Source: DAOOOW01 sp035387885 (GTDB taxonomy: Bacteria > Patescibacteriota > Patescibacteriia > UBA2196). Taken from it: a stretch of DNA of 38,414 nt. The stretch lies in contig DAOOOW010000010.1 in NCBI GenBank assembly GCA_035387885.1, forward strand, positions 1 to 38,414, written 5' to 3'. Under the pieces are notes generated by a model. It was not told the origin of the DNA. It made no database searches and was given only the letters and a program-made list of their open reading frames with translations. Below, piece by piece: positions 13,795-21,537 of this stretch (within the stretch, counting starts at the first letter, position 1; the number at the start of each line of letters is the position of its first letter). The position numbers were made by a program, and so were the translations under genes.

Positions 13795-15882
13795 ATGCCC
13801 CGAGAATACACTTTAGAAAAAACTAGAAATATTGGCATTATGGCCCATATTGACGCTGGTAAAACTACTACTACCGAGCGTGTTTTGTTTTATACTGGGA
13901 AAAAACACAAAATTGGTGAAGTCCATGAAGGTGAAGCTGAAATGGATTGGATGGATCAGGAAAAAGAACGTGGCATCACCATTACTTCAGCCGCTACTAC
14001 CTGTTTTTGGAAAGACACCCGCATAAATATTATTGATACTCCAGGGCATGTAGATTTTACCGTGGAAGTGGAAAGATCACTACGTGTTTTAGATGGCGCA
14101 GTGGCTGTTTTTGATGCTTCGCAAGGTGTAGAACCCCAATCCGAAACTGTTTGGCATCAAGCAGAAAAATATAATGTGCCCAGAATTTGTTATGCTAATA
14201 AAATGAAAAAATTGGGTGCTGATTTTTATATGACTTTAGATTCAATTAAAGAAAGATTAACTAACAATGCCGTGGCTATTCAATTACCTATTGGCATGGA
14301 TTCAGAATTTTCTGGCATCATAGATTTAATTACAGAAAAAGCTTATCATTTTGATGGCGCTCGTGGTGAAAATGTTGTGGAAGTGCCCGTGCCAGAAGAT
14401 ATGACAGAAAAAGTTAAAAAATATCGCGCTTTAATGATAGAAAAAATTGCCGAAACCGACGACAAATTAATTAACAAATATTTGGGTGGCGAAGAAATTT
14501 CAATTGCTGAATTAAATTCTGCCTTAAGAAAAGCTGTTATTAAATGCCAAATTTTTCCATTTATGTGTGCTGATGCTTTGGATAACAAAGGTGTGCAATT
14601 AATGTTAGACGCGGTGGTGGCTTATTTACCCTCACCACTTGATGTACCAGCTATTAATGGTTTTAATCCCACTAATGAAAGCGAACAACTCGTACGTCAT
14701 GCTGATGACAGTGAACCATTCTCGGCTTTAGCTTTTAAAATTGCCACTGATCCGTTTGTAGGCAGTTTAACATTCTTTAGAGTTTATTCTGGTAATATTA
14801 AAGCCGGCAGTTATTTATATAATTCCACTACAGGCAAAAAAGAAAGATTAGGTAGAATTTTAAGAATGCATGCCAATCACAGAGAAGATGTAACCGAAGT
14901 TTATTCTGGAGAAATAGCTGCGGCTGTAGGTTTAAAAGAAACTACCACTGGTGATACCTTGTGTGATGAAAATAATCCCATTATTTTAGAAAAAATTATT
15001 TTTCCAGAACCAGTGATTGAAATTGCTATTGAACCCAAAACTAAAGCTGACCAAGAGCGCATGGGCATGGCTTTACAAAAACTAGCCCAAGAAGATCCAA
15101 CATTTAAAGTGCACACCGACGAAGAAACCTTGGAAACCATTATTGCTGGCATGGGTGAATTGCATTTAGATGTTTTGGTGGAAAGAATGCGCCGAGAATT
15201 TAAAGTTGATTGCAATGTGGGCGCGCCACAAGTGGCTTATCGCGAAACTATTAAATTAACTGCCGAAGGTGAAGGTAAATATATTAAACAATCTGGCGGT
15301 CGTGGTCAATACGGTCATTGCTGGTTGCGTTTGGCTCCCACAGAAAAAGGCCAAGGTTTTGAATTTATTGACGAAATTAAAGGTGGTGTAATACCTCGTG
15401 AATATATTTCGCCAATTGAAAAAGGTGTTAAAGAAGCTATGGCTAATGGTGTGGTGGCTGGTTATCCCATGGTAGACATTTCGGTAGCAGTTTTTGATGG
15501 TTCCTATCACGAAGTTGATTCTTCTGAAGCCTCGTTTAAAATGGCTGCTATCTTGGGCTTTAAAGACGCTGCTAGAAAAGCTAAACCAATTTTACTTGAA
15601 CCAATTATGAAAATTGAAGTGACTACACCGGAAGAATATATGGGTGAAGTTATTGGCGATTTAAATTCCAAACGCGCGGTGATTAAAGAAATGAAAGATC
15701 GCGCCAAAACTAAAGTTATTGATGGCGAAGTGCCTTTATCTGCTATGTTTGGTTATGCCACTTCTATTCGTTCCCTATCTCAAGGCAGAGCTTCATTTTC
15801 TATGGAATTTTCTCATTATCAAGAAGCTCCGCAGATGGTCGTGGATAAGATTTTAGAAAAACGAGGCTTGGAGAAAAAATAA
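13795..15882 (+). CDS. fusA: Elongation factor G with altered G4 and G5 motifs
   Basis: A 695-residue EF-G of full length. G1 is AHIDAGKTT (17-25), G2 region RGITITSAAT (59-68), G3 DTPGH (81-85), and domains II to V follow (for example GRGQYGHCWL, and PEEYMGEVIGDLNSKR near the end). EF-G drives translocation on the ribosome. Two guanine-recognition motifs differ from the usual: G4 reads NKMK (135-138) where NKMD is normal, and the G5 segment reads CADALDNKG (258-266) where CGSAFKNKG is usual. The acid-to-Lys change in G4 and Ser-to-Asp change in G5 look like a charge swap. Position in the str cluster and full length argue for the main EF-G rather than a paralogue. Confidence 0.96.
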   Translation: MPREYTLEKTRNIGIMAHIDAGKTTTTERVLFYTGKKHKIGEVHEGEAEMDWMDQEKERGITITSAATTCFWKDTRINIIDTPGHVDFTVEVERSLRVLDGAVAVFDASQGVEPQSETVWHQAEKYNVPRICYANKMKKLGADFYMTLDSIKERLTNNAVAIQLPIGMDSEFSGIIDLITEKAYHFDGARGENVVEVPVPEDMTEKVKKYRALMIEKIAETDDKLINKYLGGEEISIAELNSALRKAVIKCQIFPFMCADALDNKGVQLMLDAVVAYLPSPLDVPAINGFNPTNESEQLVRHADDSEPFSALAFKIATDPFVGSLTFFRVYSGNIKAGSYLYNSTTGKKERLGRILRMHANHREDVTEVYSGEIAAAVGLKETTTGDTLCDENNPIILEKIIFPEPVIEIAIEPKTKADQERMGMALQKLAQEDPTFKVHTDEETLETIIAGMGELHLDVLVERMRREFKVDCNVGAPQVAYRETIKLTAEGEGKYIKQSGGRGQYGHCWLRLAPTEKGQGFEFIDEIKGGVIPREYISPIEKGVKEAMANGVVAGYPMVDISVAVFDGSYHEVDSSEASFKMAAILGFKDAARKAKPILLEPIMKIEVTTPEEYMGEVIGDLNSKRAVIKEMKDRAKTKVIDGEVPLSAMFGYATSIRSLSQGRASFSMEFSHYQEAPQMVVDKILEKRGLEKK

Positions 15883-15892
15883 TTTTTTTAAT

Positions 15893-15926
15893 AAAAAAGG
15901 CCTGGGATATTTTCCCAGGCTTTTTT
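15893..15926 (+). terminator. Terminator after fusA
   Basis: GCCTGGGA (15900-15907) pairs with TCCCAGGC (15913-15920), flanked by AAAAAA and TTTTTT. A strong intrinsic terminator (bidirectional in form) 11 bp after fusA, so tuf needs its own promoter. Confidence 0.92.
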
Positions 15927-16009
15927 AATTTTCTTTTTGTTAATTACCAGTTACTAATTACTAATTACCAACAATTTGACTTTTTATACAGAAATTTTAT
16001 AATAACCAT

Positions 16010-16753
16010 ATGCTAAACAAAGATTTTGAAAAAATTTTTAATTTAAGTAAAAAAACTGGCGACAAATTTATTGTCTTGCCAGAATTTGGCGACCCGTTTG
16101 TGATTATTCCTTTTAGGGATTATGAAAAAATCTTAAATTTTATCCCTGACGTTGCTAATTTAACTGAAGAAGAATTATTAGATAAAATTAATCGTGATAT
16201 TGCTATTTGGAAAGATTCGCAAAAAGATTTTGATTCCGAGTGGCTAGCCAATGATTTTTCTGCCGAAGATCTTTATAAAAATAATTCGACCTCTATTGAA
16301 GACGAAGAAAATTGGCAAAATCCTTTAGCTGAAGAACCATTTGAATATGCGCCCATAAAACCTTGGTTGGAAGATGAAATTACTGCTGAAGATTTATTAG
16401 AAGAAGAAAATTATTTAAAACCTCTAACAGAAATGGATTTAGACAAAAATTTTGAAGAAGAAGAAAAAGAAAATACAAAAAATTCATTAACTGAGTCAGA
16501 GATAGAGCAACCAGATACTTCGTTTGAACCTACTAAAGAAATTTGGTTTCAGCCAGCACCTAGAAAAGAAAATACTAATTCAGAAAAGTTAAAATATGAA
16601 AATATCCCTCCGCCACCAGATTTAAACCCTAGCGCTGTTATGCCAGAAAAAGTAGAACCAACACCAATTATTGATTTAAGTTTTGATGAAAACACCAAAG
16701 CAAGTGAGGCAACTGAAACAGAAGATGAATTTAGTGAAGAACCAGTCTATTAA
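16010..16753 (+). CDS. Acidic protein of unknown function between fusA and tuf
   Basis: The 247-residue product starts with a compact segment (MLNKDFEKIFNLSKKTGDKF, then IVLPEFGDPFVIIPFRDYEKIL) of about 45 residues. It resembles the short strand-helix start of Phd/YefM-like antitoxin folds, though this is only a resemblance. The rest is strongly acidic, rich in Glu, Pro and Asn, and likely disordered. There is no signal peptide or membrane helix. It lies between a terminator after fusA and the tuf promoter region, so it is probably a separate unit. No family is recognised. Confidence 0.75.
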   Translation: MLNKDFEKIFNLSKKTGDKFIVLPEFGDPFVIIPFRDYEKILNFIPDVANLTEEELLDKINRDIAIWKDSQKDFDSEWLANDFSAEDLYKNNSTSIEDEENWQNPLAEEPFEYAPIKPWLEDEITAEDLLEEENYLKPLTEMDLDKNFEEEEKENTKNSLTESEIEQPDTSFEPTKEIWFQPAPRKENTNSEKLKYENIPPPPDLNPSAVMPEKVEPTPIIDLSFDENTKASEATETEDEFSEEPVY

Positions 16754-16768
16754 ATTATGTTTACCCCC

Positions 16769-16797
16769 GTAAGGACAGGTTTCAAACCTGTCCTTAC
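16769..16797. repeat. 14-bp perfect inverted repeat
   Basis: GTAAGGACAGGTTT (16769-16782) and AAACCTGTCCTTAC (16784-16797) around a single C. There is no T run, so it is more likely a dispersed palindromic repeat than a terminator, although it could stabilise the 3' end of the preceding transcript. Confidence 0.7.
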
Positions 16798-16804
16798 AGA
16801 CATA

Positions 16805-16848
16805 GATCCCTCGACTCAAAGCGATCAAAAAAGTCGCTCGGGATGACA
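16805..16848. repeat. Inverted copy of the TCATCCCGAG palindrome
   Basis: GATCCCTCGACTCAAAGCGA to AAGTCGCTCGGGATGACA. Arms CGACT/AGTCG pair within it. It belongs to the family at 4620-4694. Confidence 0.8.
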
Positions 16849-16895
16849 CAAAAATACATATTTGACACAATTTATTAATTTTGTTAAACTGATAC

Positions 16896-16924
16896 TTGCA
16901 CATATTATTCTTATTTGCTATTAT
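16896..16924 (+). promoter_or_regulatory. Promoter of tuf
   Basis: TTGCAC (16896-16901), a 17-bp spacer and TATTAT (16919-16924). A leader of about 70 nt follows, with hairpin CCTCGA/TCGAGG (about 16964-16979) just before the start region. Confidence 0.7.
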
Positions 16925-17001
16925 TATAACAATAAATAACTTAAGCCTAACAGCTGGTTAAAACCTCGAACACTCGAGGGTTGTTAGTAACAAAAAAAAC
17001 T

Positions 17002-18204
17002 ATGGCAGACAAATTCGAACGCACAAAACCGCATGTTAATGTAGGCACCATTGGTCACGTTGATCACGGAAAAACTACTTTAACTGCCGCTATTTTAACC
17101 GTCCTCGGCGCTGAAGGCAAAATTGCCCAAAAGAAAGGTGTCGATGATTTAGACAAAGCCCCAGAATCAAAAGCTCGTGGTATTACTATTGCTACTGCGC
17201 ATGTTGAATATGAAACAGATACCAGACATTATGCTCATATAGATTGTCCTGGGCACGCTGATTATATTAAAAACATGATTACTGGTGCCGCCCAAATGGA
17301 TGGTGCTATTTTAGTTGTCTCAGCTGCTGATGGTCCAATGCCTCAAACCAGAGAACACATTTTATTAGCTTATCAAGTTGGTGTACCTTCTATTATTGTT
17401 TTCTTAAATAAAGTTGATCAGGTTGATGATAAAGATTTAATTGATTTGGTGGAAGAAGAAGTACGCGAACTTTTGAAAAAATATAAATTCCCTGGCGACG
17501 AAGTACCGTTTGTTAGAGGTTCAGCCTTGAAAGCCCTAGAAGCGGCTCAAGCTGGCAATAAAGAAGATGCCAACTATAAAGCAGTTTTAGAATTAATGAA
17601 TAAATTAGATACCTATATTCCTGAACCAAAAAGAGAAACTGATAAACCTTTCTTAATGCCTATTGAAGATATTTTCTCCATTGAAGGCAGAGGCACAGTG
17701 GTCACGGGCAGAATTGAAAGAGGCACAGTTAATTTAAATGATGAAATGGAAATTGTTGGTTTATCTGAAACCAAAAAAACTGTAGTTACTGGTATTGAAA
17801 TGTTTAATAAATCCTTAGACAAAGGTGAGGCTGGAGATAACGCTGGTATTTTATTGCGCGGTACCAAAAAAGAAGATGTTATGCGCGGACAAGTTTTAGC
17901 TAAACCAGGTTCGGTTACTCCTCACACAGAATTTGACGCTGAAATTTATATTCTTTCTAAAGAAGAAGGTGGCAGACATACACCATTTATGAAAGGTTAT
18001 AAACCACAATTCTATCTCAGAACCACAGATGTGACTGGTGAAATTGAATTGCCAGCTGGCACAGAAATGGTCATGCCTGGTGATACAGTAAATTTAAAAG
18101 TTAAATTAATTACTCCAGTAGCTCTTGAAGAAAAACAAAGATTTGCTATTCGTGAAGGTGGCCACACTGTTGGCGCTGGTGTCGTAGTCAAGATTAACAA
18201 ATAA
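17002..18204 (+). CDS. tuf: Elongation factor Tu
   Basis: This 400-residue protein starts MADKFERTKPHVNVGTIGHV and has G1 GHVDHGKT, G2 RGITIATAHVEY, G3 DCPGH, G4 NKVD and G5 GSALKALE, all canonical. It delivers aminoacyl-tRNA to the ribosome. A TTG seven codons upstream is in frame, but ATG at 17002 gives the family N-terminus. It lies after fusA but with its own promoter and a structured leader. The normal NKVD here contrasts with the NKMK of the neighbouring EF-G, which argues against a sequencing-wide or code-related explanation for the latter. Confidence 0.98.
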   Translation: MADKFERTKPHVNVGTIGHVDHGKTTLTAAILTVLGAEGKIAQKKGVDDLDKAPESKARGITIATAHVEYETDTRHYAHIDCPGHADYIKNMITGAAQMDGAILVVSAADGPMPQTREHILLAYQVGVPSIIVFLNKVDQVDDKDLIDLVEEEVRELLKKYKFPGDEVPFVRGSALKALEAAQAGNKEDANYKAVLELMNKLDTYIPEPKRETDKPFLMPIEDIFSIEGRGTVVTGRIERGTVNLNDEMEIVGLSETKKTVVTGIEMFNKSLDKGEAGDNAGILLRGTKKEDVMRGQVLAKPGSVTPHTEFDAEIYILSKEEGGRHTPFMKGYKPQFYLRTTDVTGEIELPAGTEMVMPGDTVNLKVKLITPVALEEKQRFAIREGGHTVGAGVVVKINK

Positions 18205-18214
18205 AGCACCTAAT

Positions 18215-18318
18215 TTATCCCGAGTGGCCTTTTTGGTCGCTTTGAGTCGAGGAATCTCATTTTTATTGTGAGTCTTCACTATCTAATTTGAGATCCCTCG
18301 ACTAATCACTCGGGATAA
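18215..18318. repeat. Composite palindromic repeat with 12-bp terminal inverted repeats
   Basis: TTATCCCGAGTG (18215-18226) and CACTCGGGATAA (18307-18318) enclose GAGTCGAGGAATCTCA and TGAGATCCCTCGACTA in inverted order. The whole 104-bp unit could fold as one long hairpin. It fills the tuf-rpsJ spacer. Confidence 0.85.
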
Positions 18319-18335
18319 ACTTTAAAAAGTTACCT

Positions 18336-18650
18336 ATGGAAGAATCTAAACAGAGAGTCCGCATCAAAGTTCGCGCTTATGATCATAAAGTTATTGACCA
18401 AGCTGTCAGAACTATTATTGACAGTGTAAAAAAAACAGGCGTCGAAGTTAGAGGACCGATTCCCCTGCCAACTGAAATTAAAAAATATACAGTTAATCGT
18501 TCAACTTTTGTGCATAAAGACGCCAGAGAACAATTTGAAATGCGCACTCACAAACGTTTAATTGATATTTATAATCCCACAGCTAAAACCATAGATCAGT
18601 TGTCTAATTTAAATTTACCAAGTGGAGTAGATGTAGAAATAAAAATGTGA
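18336..18650 (+). CDS. rpsJ: 30S ribosomal protein S10
   Basis: A 104-residue protein with RVRIKVRAYDHKVIDQAVR, GPIPLPTEIKKYTVNRSTFV and the loop HKDAREQFEMRTHKRLIDI, all typical of S10 (NusE). It opens the S10 cluster. The stop is TGA, which shows that TGA ends translation in this genome. It is separated from tuf by a composite palindrome and from rplC by an unusually long 470-bp spacer, so rplC and downstream genes may be transcribed separately. Confidence 0.97.
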   Translation: MEESKQRVRIKVRAYDHKVIDQAVRTIIDSVKKTGVEVRGPIPLPTEIKKYTVNRSTFVHKDAREQFEMRTHKRLIDIYNPTAKTIDQLSNLNLPSGVDVEIKM

Positions 18651-19122
18651 AATAAAATTTATTAATAAATTTTATTTCATCCTGAGCGAAGTCCCGAGAA
18701 TACGGGACAAAGTCAAAGGATCTTGTTTAATTCGCGCTATTCACAAATAATTCTTTAAAAAAAGAATAAAAAAATCTCTTAGAGAAACGCTAATGAAGTT
18801 CCAATACACCTCAGGCGTAAGATTACTGTTAGCTAGTACTCTCAAAAGATTAATGAGAAAAAAGTCAGTTTAATAAATTATCATAAAAAAATCTCCAAAA
18901 GATTAAAATTTTGTCTATAAGTTTTTTATTAGACAAAGTATGATTTATTAAGCTGGTTTTCACAAAGAACCAGTTTTTGTTTAACATTAACAGATACTCA
19001 CAGATAGACAACAAATTTTCACAAATATACAAATTATATTTTATTTATTTATTTTAATTTATCTGTGAAAATCCGTGCATCTGTATTAATTTATAATTAA
19101 TCTGTGTAAATCTGTCTTGTGT
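18651..19122. other. Long spacer between rpsJ and rplC
   Basis: It holds a palindromic repeat (18677-18723, TCATCCTGAGCGAAGTCCCG to CAAAGGATCTT), a noncoding stretch (18750-18900) with hairpins such as CTCA/TGAG, the hairpin TTTGTCT/AGACAAA (about 18911-18937), a terminator CTGGTT/AACCAG with TTTTTGTTT (18953-18979), and AT-rich repeats of CACAGAT or ATCTGTG up to rplC. A small RNA at 18750-18980 is possible but I see no clear promoter. Confidence 0.5.
18953..18980 (+). terminator. Terminator upstream of rplC
   Basis: CTGGTT (18953-18958) pairs with AACCAG (18968-18973), followed by TTTTTGTTT. It would separate rpsJ transcription from rplC unless read through. Confidence 0.75.
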
Positions 19123-19896
19123 ATGAAATTTATCCTTGGTAAAAAAATCGAAATGACTCAATTGTTTGACGAGGTTGGTAATGTAATACCTGCTACTATT
19201 CTTGGAGTTGGTCCTTGCACTGTAGTCCAAATCAAATCAAAAGAATCTGATGGTTATGAAGCGATTCAAATTGGTTATGATGAAAAGAAAAAAATATCCA
19301 AGGCCTTAAAAGGGCATTTGAAAGATTTGCAAAGTTTTAGATGGTTAAGAGAATTTGAAATTAATAATCAATATTTAGCGAAAAATAATAAGAATGATAT
19401 AGAATTAAAACGAGGCGACGAAATTACTTTAGAAACATTTGCTATTGGTGATAAAATCACAGTGACTGGTGTTTCCAAAGGTAAGGGCTTTCAAGGTGTA
19501 GTTAGAAGACATGGTTTTCATGGTCACCCAGCAAGCCACGGTCATAAAGATCAATTAAGAATGCCTGGCTCCATTGGTTCTAAAAGAACGGGCTCGGTAG
19601 CTAAAGGTAAAAGAATGGCCGGACACATGGGTAACGAACAAATTACTGTTAAGAACTTAGAAATTATAAAAATAGATTTAGAAAAAAAATTATTTTATGT
19701 CAAAGGCGCTGTGCCTGGCAGAAGAGGCAGTTTACTAGAAATAGTTGGGGAAGGGGAAATAAAAATCAAAACACAAAATGCAATTAACAATGCGCAAGAA
19801 AATAAAAATGAAGAAAATATTGCTACGCCAGTTGAAATAGTTGAATCACCAATCACAGTAGAAACTTCCCAATCAACAGAGGTAAAAAAAGAATAA
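19123..19896 (+). CDS. rplC: 50S ribosomal protein L3 with acidic tail
   Basis: The 257-residue protein starts MKFILGKKIEMTQLFDEVGN. It carries the L3 finger VVRRHGFHGHPASHGHKDQL and RMPGSIGSKRTGSVAKGKRM. L3 helps form the peptidyl transferase region and nucleates 50S assembly. The L3 body ends near residue 215; about 40 further residues are Asn, Glu and Thr rich with no recognised domain. The frame extends two codons to a TTG at 19117, but ATG at 19123 is the family start. A composite repeat and an antisense gene separate it from rplD. Confidence 0.96.
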   Translation: MKFILGKKIEMTQLFDEVGNVIPATILGVGPCTVVQIKSKESDGYEAIQIGYDEKKKISKALKGHLKDLQSFRWLREFEINNQYLAKNNKNDIELKRGDEITLETFAIGDKITVTGVSKGKGFQGVVRRHGFHGHPASHGHKDQLRMPGSIGSKRTGSVAKGKRMAGHMGNEQITVKNLEIIKIDLEKKLFYVKGAVPGRRGSLLEIVGEGEIKIKTQNAINNAQENKNEENIATPVEIVESPITVETSQSTEVKKE

Positions 19897-19903
19897 AAAC
19901 TTC

Positions 19904-19987
19904 TGTCATTCCAGCGAAAGCTGGAATCCATAAAAATTTTCTTAAATTAAATTTTATTTCTGGATCCTGACTTTCGTCAGGATGACA
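19904..19987. repeat. Composite repeat bounded by TGTCAT and ATGACA
   Basis: TGTCATTCCAGCGAAAGCTG GAATCCA opens the unit and TGGATCCTGACTTTCG TCAGGATGACA closes it, in inverted orientation around AT-rich sequence. The closing half matches the unit at 37204-37236 as reverse complement. The size and terminal repeats are MITE-like. Confidence 0.8.
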
Positions 19988-20013
19988 AAAAATATTAATA
20001 ATTCAAAAAAAAT

Positions 20014-20039
20014 AAAAAAGGCGGAACAATGTCCTGCCT
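20014..20039 (-). terminator. Terminator of the antisense small membrane gene
   Basis: On the minus strand AGGCAGGAC pairs with GTTCCGCCT (with mismatch) and is followed by TTTTTTATTTT. It lies 9 bp after the stop of the minus-strand gene. Confidence 0.75.
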
Positions 20040-20047
20040 GTAAAAAG

Positions 20048-20218
20048 CTATTTTTTGAGATAATATCCAGATCTCAAAATAACTGCGCTTAAAAATAAAA
20101 CAATAACCATAATCAAAACATATAACGGAATTTTCGGCACAAAAACCTTAAGCAAAATCAGCATACTGGAGCCCAGCACTAAAAAAACTCCACCAATATT
20201 TCCCAAAACATTCCTCAT
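20048..20218 (-). CDS. Small two-helix membrane protein, antisense within the S10 cluster
   Basis: Counting from the ATG at 20218 the product has 56 residues (MRNVLGNIGGVFLVLGSSML...) with two hydrophobic stretches and a basic end (RSGYYLKK). GGAAG lies about 8 bases before this ATG, and a GTG at 20230 four codons upstream is an alternative. The gene has its own intrinsic terminator directly downstream, which supports it being real. It is inserted between rplC and rplD on the opposite strand, a place where genes are normally tightly co-oriented. No family is recognised. Confidence 0.65.
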   Translation of the reverse strand: MRNVLGNIGGVFLVLGSSMLILLKVFVPKIPLYVLIMVIVLFLSAVILRSGYYLKK

Positions 20219-20279
20219 AAAATCTTCCACTTTTTATTTGTTATTTTATTAATCTAAGATATACCATTATAAAATATTT

Positions 20280-20984
20280 ATGTCAAGCAATAATCTAAAA
20301 ACTAAAGTCTATAGCCAAGAAGGCCAAGAAGTTAAAGAATTGGAATTAAATCCCAAGATTTTTGCCGTGACTCCCAAAGAATCTGTTTTACATCAGGTGG
20401 CCGTAGCTCAAATGGCTAATTCCCGCCAGCCAATCGCTCATACCAAACTAAAAAGTGAAGTCAGGGGTGGCGGCAAAAAACCATGGCGTCAAAAAGGTAC
20501 GGGTCGGGCTAGACACGGTTCTTCTCGCTCTCCAATTTGGGTTGGTGGTGGTATTATTTTTGGTCCAAGAAACATTAGAAATTTTAGTCAAAAAGTTAAT
20601 AAAAAAATGAAAACCAAAGCTTTATTAATGTGTTTTTCTGATAAGCTAAACCATAATGTTTTAACAATTTTAGATAATTTAAATTTATCCCAAGGAAAAA
20701 CAAATGAATTGATTAAAATTATTAAAAATTTAAAAACAGTTTTAGCTCTCACAACTAAATCAGAAAAAAATATTAACAAGTCTTTTGATATTAAAAAACA
20801 CAAATTATCACTCTTGATTATTATTGATAAATCCGATAAAATTATCTTTAACGCTGGCAGTAATTTAATGAATTTAAAAATTACTACTGCCGACAGTTTA
20901 AATGTCTTGGATTTATTAAAATATGAAAAAGTTTTAATGACTGAAGCCTGTTTAGCCGTCATGGAAAAAACCTACTTAAAATAA
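20280..20984 (+). CDS. rplD: 50S ribosomal protein L4
   Basis: A 234-residue protein with the L4 core RGGGKKPWRQKGTGRARHGS followed by SRSPIWVGGGIIFGPRNIRN. The loop reaches the peptide exit tunnel. In other bacteria L4 also represses its own operon. The N-terminal segment (MSSNNLKTKVYSQEGQEVKE) is usual. The gene starts 62 bp after the end of the antisense small gene's reading frame, so expression probably needs either read-through from rplC or an own promoter that I cannot identify. Confidence 0.96.
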   Translation: MSSNNLKTKVYSQEGQEVKELELNPKIFAVTPKESVLHQVAVAQMANSRQPIAHTKLKSEVRGGGKKPWRQKGTGRARHGSSRSPIWVGGGIIFGPRNIRNFSQKVNKKMKTKALLMCFSDKLNHNVLTILDNLNLSQGKTNELIKIIKNLKTVLALTTKSEKNINKSFDIKKHKLSLLIIIDKSDKIIFNAGSNLMNLKITTADSLNVLDLLKYEKVLMTEACLAVMEKTYLK

Positions 20985-21032
20985 ATTTTCGCGTTAAGTC
21001 GCGTAATTAGTCGCGTTAAGTCGCGTTTATAT
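20985..21032. repeat. Tandem TCGCGT(T/A)A repeats before rplW
   Basis: The 48-bp spacer consists of four related units around TCGCGTTAAG and TCGCGTAATTAG. A similar TTCGCGT cluster lies before ftsE (about 1170-1212). Confidence 0.65.
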
Positions 21033-21425
21033 ATGAGCATATTCAGTAAATCAAAAAAAGAAGAACCAAAAAAAGAAACGCCCAAAGTCGCTCCCTTTAA
21101 GGTTGAAAAAGAAAAAGAAAATCTTAAATCCAAAACACACGGTCAAGCTTACAAACACTTGCTGCGACCTCTAATTACAGAAAAATCTGCTTTGCTTGGT
21201 TCCTTTAATCAATATGTTTTTGAGGTCAGTTACCAGGCCAATAAAACAGAAATTAAAAAAGCTATTCATGATTTATACGGTGTTAAACCAGTTAAAATAA
21301 ATTTAATTAAAATGCCCGGTAAAAGTGTCCGCTATGGCAAAAGCACTGGCAAAACAAAAAATTGGAAAAAAGCTATTGTTTTATTAAAACCTGCTGACAA
21401 AATTAATGTTTACGAAGGCGTCTAA
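21033..21425 (+). CDS. rplW: 50S ribosomal protein L23
   Basis: Residues about 40-130 are L23: LLRPLITEKSALLGSFNQYV, then FEVSYQANKTEIKKAIHDLY and GVKPVKINLIKMPGK. L23 sits at the exit tunnel and docks trigger factor and SRP. The first 40 residues (MSIFSKSKKEEPKKETPKVA...) are a Lys/Glu-rich extension absent from most L23 proteins. ATG start; the next gene rplB follows after a repeat-like spacer. Confidence 0.95.
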   Translation: MSIFSKSKKEEPKKETPKVAPFKVEKEKENLKSKTHGQAYKHLLRPLITEKSALLGSFNQYVFEVSYQANKTEIKKAIHDLYGVKPVKINLIKMPGKSVRYGKSTGKTKNWKKAIVLLKPADKINVYEGV

Positions 21426-21537
21426 GTAATACGAATTATTACAAATTGGGTGCGAATTGGTGCGAATAAAATACGTTAATATAATTTGTAATAATTTACA
21501 AATTTTAAAAATTCGCATAATTAGTACTAAAAAGAAT

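Noticed and set aside
16769..16797. Terminator after the acidic protein gene
   Set aside because: Perfect hairpin but no T run on either strand; listed as a repeat instead.
20588..20962. A 124-codon minus-strand frame within rplD
   Set aside because: It is the antisense shadow of rplD; no start signal or family, whereas L4 is certain.
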